Translations under genes and position numbers: made by a program | Shown here: positions 57,438 through 57,960 of the stretch, one piece after another | How the letters are laid out: every line of letters starts with the position of its first letter | Numbering within the stretch: position 1 is the first letter of the stretch | Assembly (NCBI GenBank): GCA_016710075.1 | Contig: JADJLO010000029.1 | Coordinates: forward strand, 1-57,960 | Direction: 5' to 3' | Length of the DNA: 57,960 nt | DNA from: Acidobacteriota bacterium | Lineage (GTDB): Bacteria; Acidobacteriota; Blastocatellia; RBC074 | The notes under the pieces: model-generated | Told to the model about the DNA's origin: nothing | What the model saw: only the letters and a program-made list of their open reading frames with translations | Databases searched by the model: none

Positions 57438-57669
57438 ATGAAGATGACCAAAGAACAAGCCCGGGAATACATCGATCGCTGGCGTCTGGTCAACGAACAC
57501 ATCAAGCAGGAGATCCGCGAAACTCCACCCGAGTTGAAATTGAAACAAATGGCGGCAATTTTCGGTGCGGCTGAATACCTTGGCTGGAAAGCCCCTCCAT
57601 GCTCATGATGATGAGCAGGCCAGCGAGCGATGGCGAATTTTACGAGAGATCTATGCCAAAACCGGGTAA
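57438..57669 (+). CDS. Small helical protein upstream of a nucleotidyltransferase (one apparent frameshift)
   Basis: Read from ATG 57438: MKMTKEQAREYIDRWRLVNE, then EIRETPPELKLKQMAAIFGA and AEYLGW. The first frame ends at 57608 (56 aa); a one-base shift near 57597 gives HAHDDEQASERWRILREIYA to a stop at 57669 (about 77 aa in all). Such helical proteins of about 80 aa commonly precede nucleotidyltransferase genes, as here. The function is unknown; an antitoxin-like role is a guess from context. Confidence 0.6.
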
Positions 57670-57960
57670 CATCCTGAGTTCTTTGTTGACGCCCTGGAAT
57701 CGCTCGCCAATTGGCTGCAAAACAGCCATATCCCATACTCGATCATTGGCGGCGTGGCGGTATCTTTCATAGCCAATCCCAGGACGACTCAGGATATCGG
57801 ATTCCGTTATCTGGCTGGATATCGCAAATCTTGACGATTTCCGGCTACAGGCAGTGATTACGGCTTTGTTTCTCGATTAAGTGATGCGGCGGAGTTCGCC
57901 AGACAATCGCGCGTTCTGTTGCTGCGACATTCCCCAGCAGCGTCGATATAGACATTTCTC
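57670..57960 (+). pseudogene. Nucleotidyltransferase (AbiEii/DUF6036-like), fragmented and cut by the window edge
   Basis: In successive frames the region reads HPEFFVDALESLANWLQNSH, IPYSIIGGVAVSFIANPRTT, then DSVIWLDIANLDDF and GSDYGFVSRLSDAAEFARQS. Near the edge VDIDIS follows after another shift. The GGVAV and T-x-DID-type elements are the nucleotidyltransferase hallmarks. At least two indels (near 57805 and 57855) and probably a third near 57930 interrupt it. It may be a true remnant or a low-quality contig end. I could not assign a start codon. Confidence 0.55.

Overview
This window looks like bacterial chromosome from a mid-GC Acidobacteriota-like organism. The phylum call rests on the Solibacter-type TIGR03437 C-terminal domain (31605-33665), a DUF5117-type zinc metalloprotease, several small secreted proteins without wider homologues that I recognise, and an S-layer-free Gram-negative envelope gene set (Wza, O-antigen ligase, lipoproteins). 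It is an inference, not a measured classification. The sequence reads like a draft or metagenome assembly: about 25 apparent single-base frameshifts interrupt about 18 otherwise well-conserved genes. Where I could locate them precisely, several fall in runs of 4-5 identical bases. I therefore annotate most broken genes as single CDS with a probable sequencing indel.

Layout. 1-15.5 kb is a mixed housekeeping segment: a zinc metalloprotease, aconitase, a TrmL methyltransferase, a UMF1-type MFS transporter, xylose isomerase, two paralogous tiny genes that each have their own terminator, tRNA-Gly(GCC), YraN, a ChaN-like protein and a YihY-like protein. 14.6-26.8 kb is a light-response and carotenoid block. 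A CarH-type B12 photoreceptor/repressor is divergent from a long run: TIGR01777 epimerase, SRPBCC protein, class II photolyase, phytoene synthase, phytoene desaturase, alpha/beta hydrolase, GGPP synthase, redoxin-like protein, glycosyltransferase, a second CrtI/CrtD-type desaturase and a CruF-type hydratase. The gene set predicts an acyclic, hydroxylated and possibly glycosylated carotenoid made under light control. 27-30 kb carries a three-gene proton-translocating transhydrogenase. 30-37.9 kb holds secreted and envelope proteins: an esterase, a matrixin-like protease with TIGR03437, a sialidase-like protein and an orphan RND adaptor lipoprotein.

38.5-55.9 kb is a surface-polysaccharide locus: FecR-like and TPR proteins, an O-antigen ligase/polymerase, Wza, two tandem Wzc-type tyrosine kinases, Wzm, glycosyltransferases, a TylF-type methyltransferase, a WecD/WecE pair for a 4-acetamido-dideoxyhexose, and Wzt. 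The mixture of Wza/Wzc with Wzm/Wzt is unusual. 56-58 kb ends with a SpoU-type methyltransferase and a DUF4258/DUF2283/nucleotidyltransferase group resembling toxin-antitoxin debris.

Repeats are the other theme. At least three families of short inverted-repeat elements occur, named A, B and C here. Family A (about 110 bp, 31-nt arms) sits directly at the 3' ends of genes. Family B (ttacgaaa...acgaaataaacgaaa) lies in and between the polysaccharide genes, and one copy is read in frame as the linker joining a glycosyltransferase to a methyltransferase.
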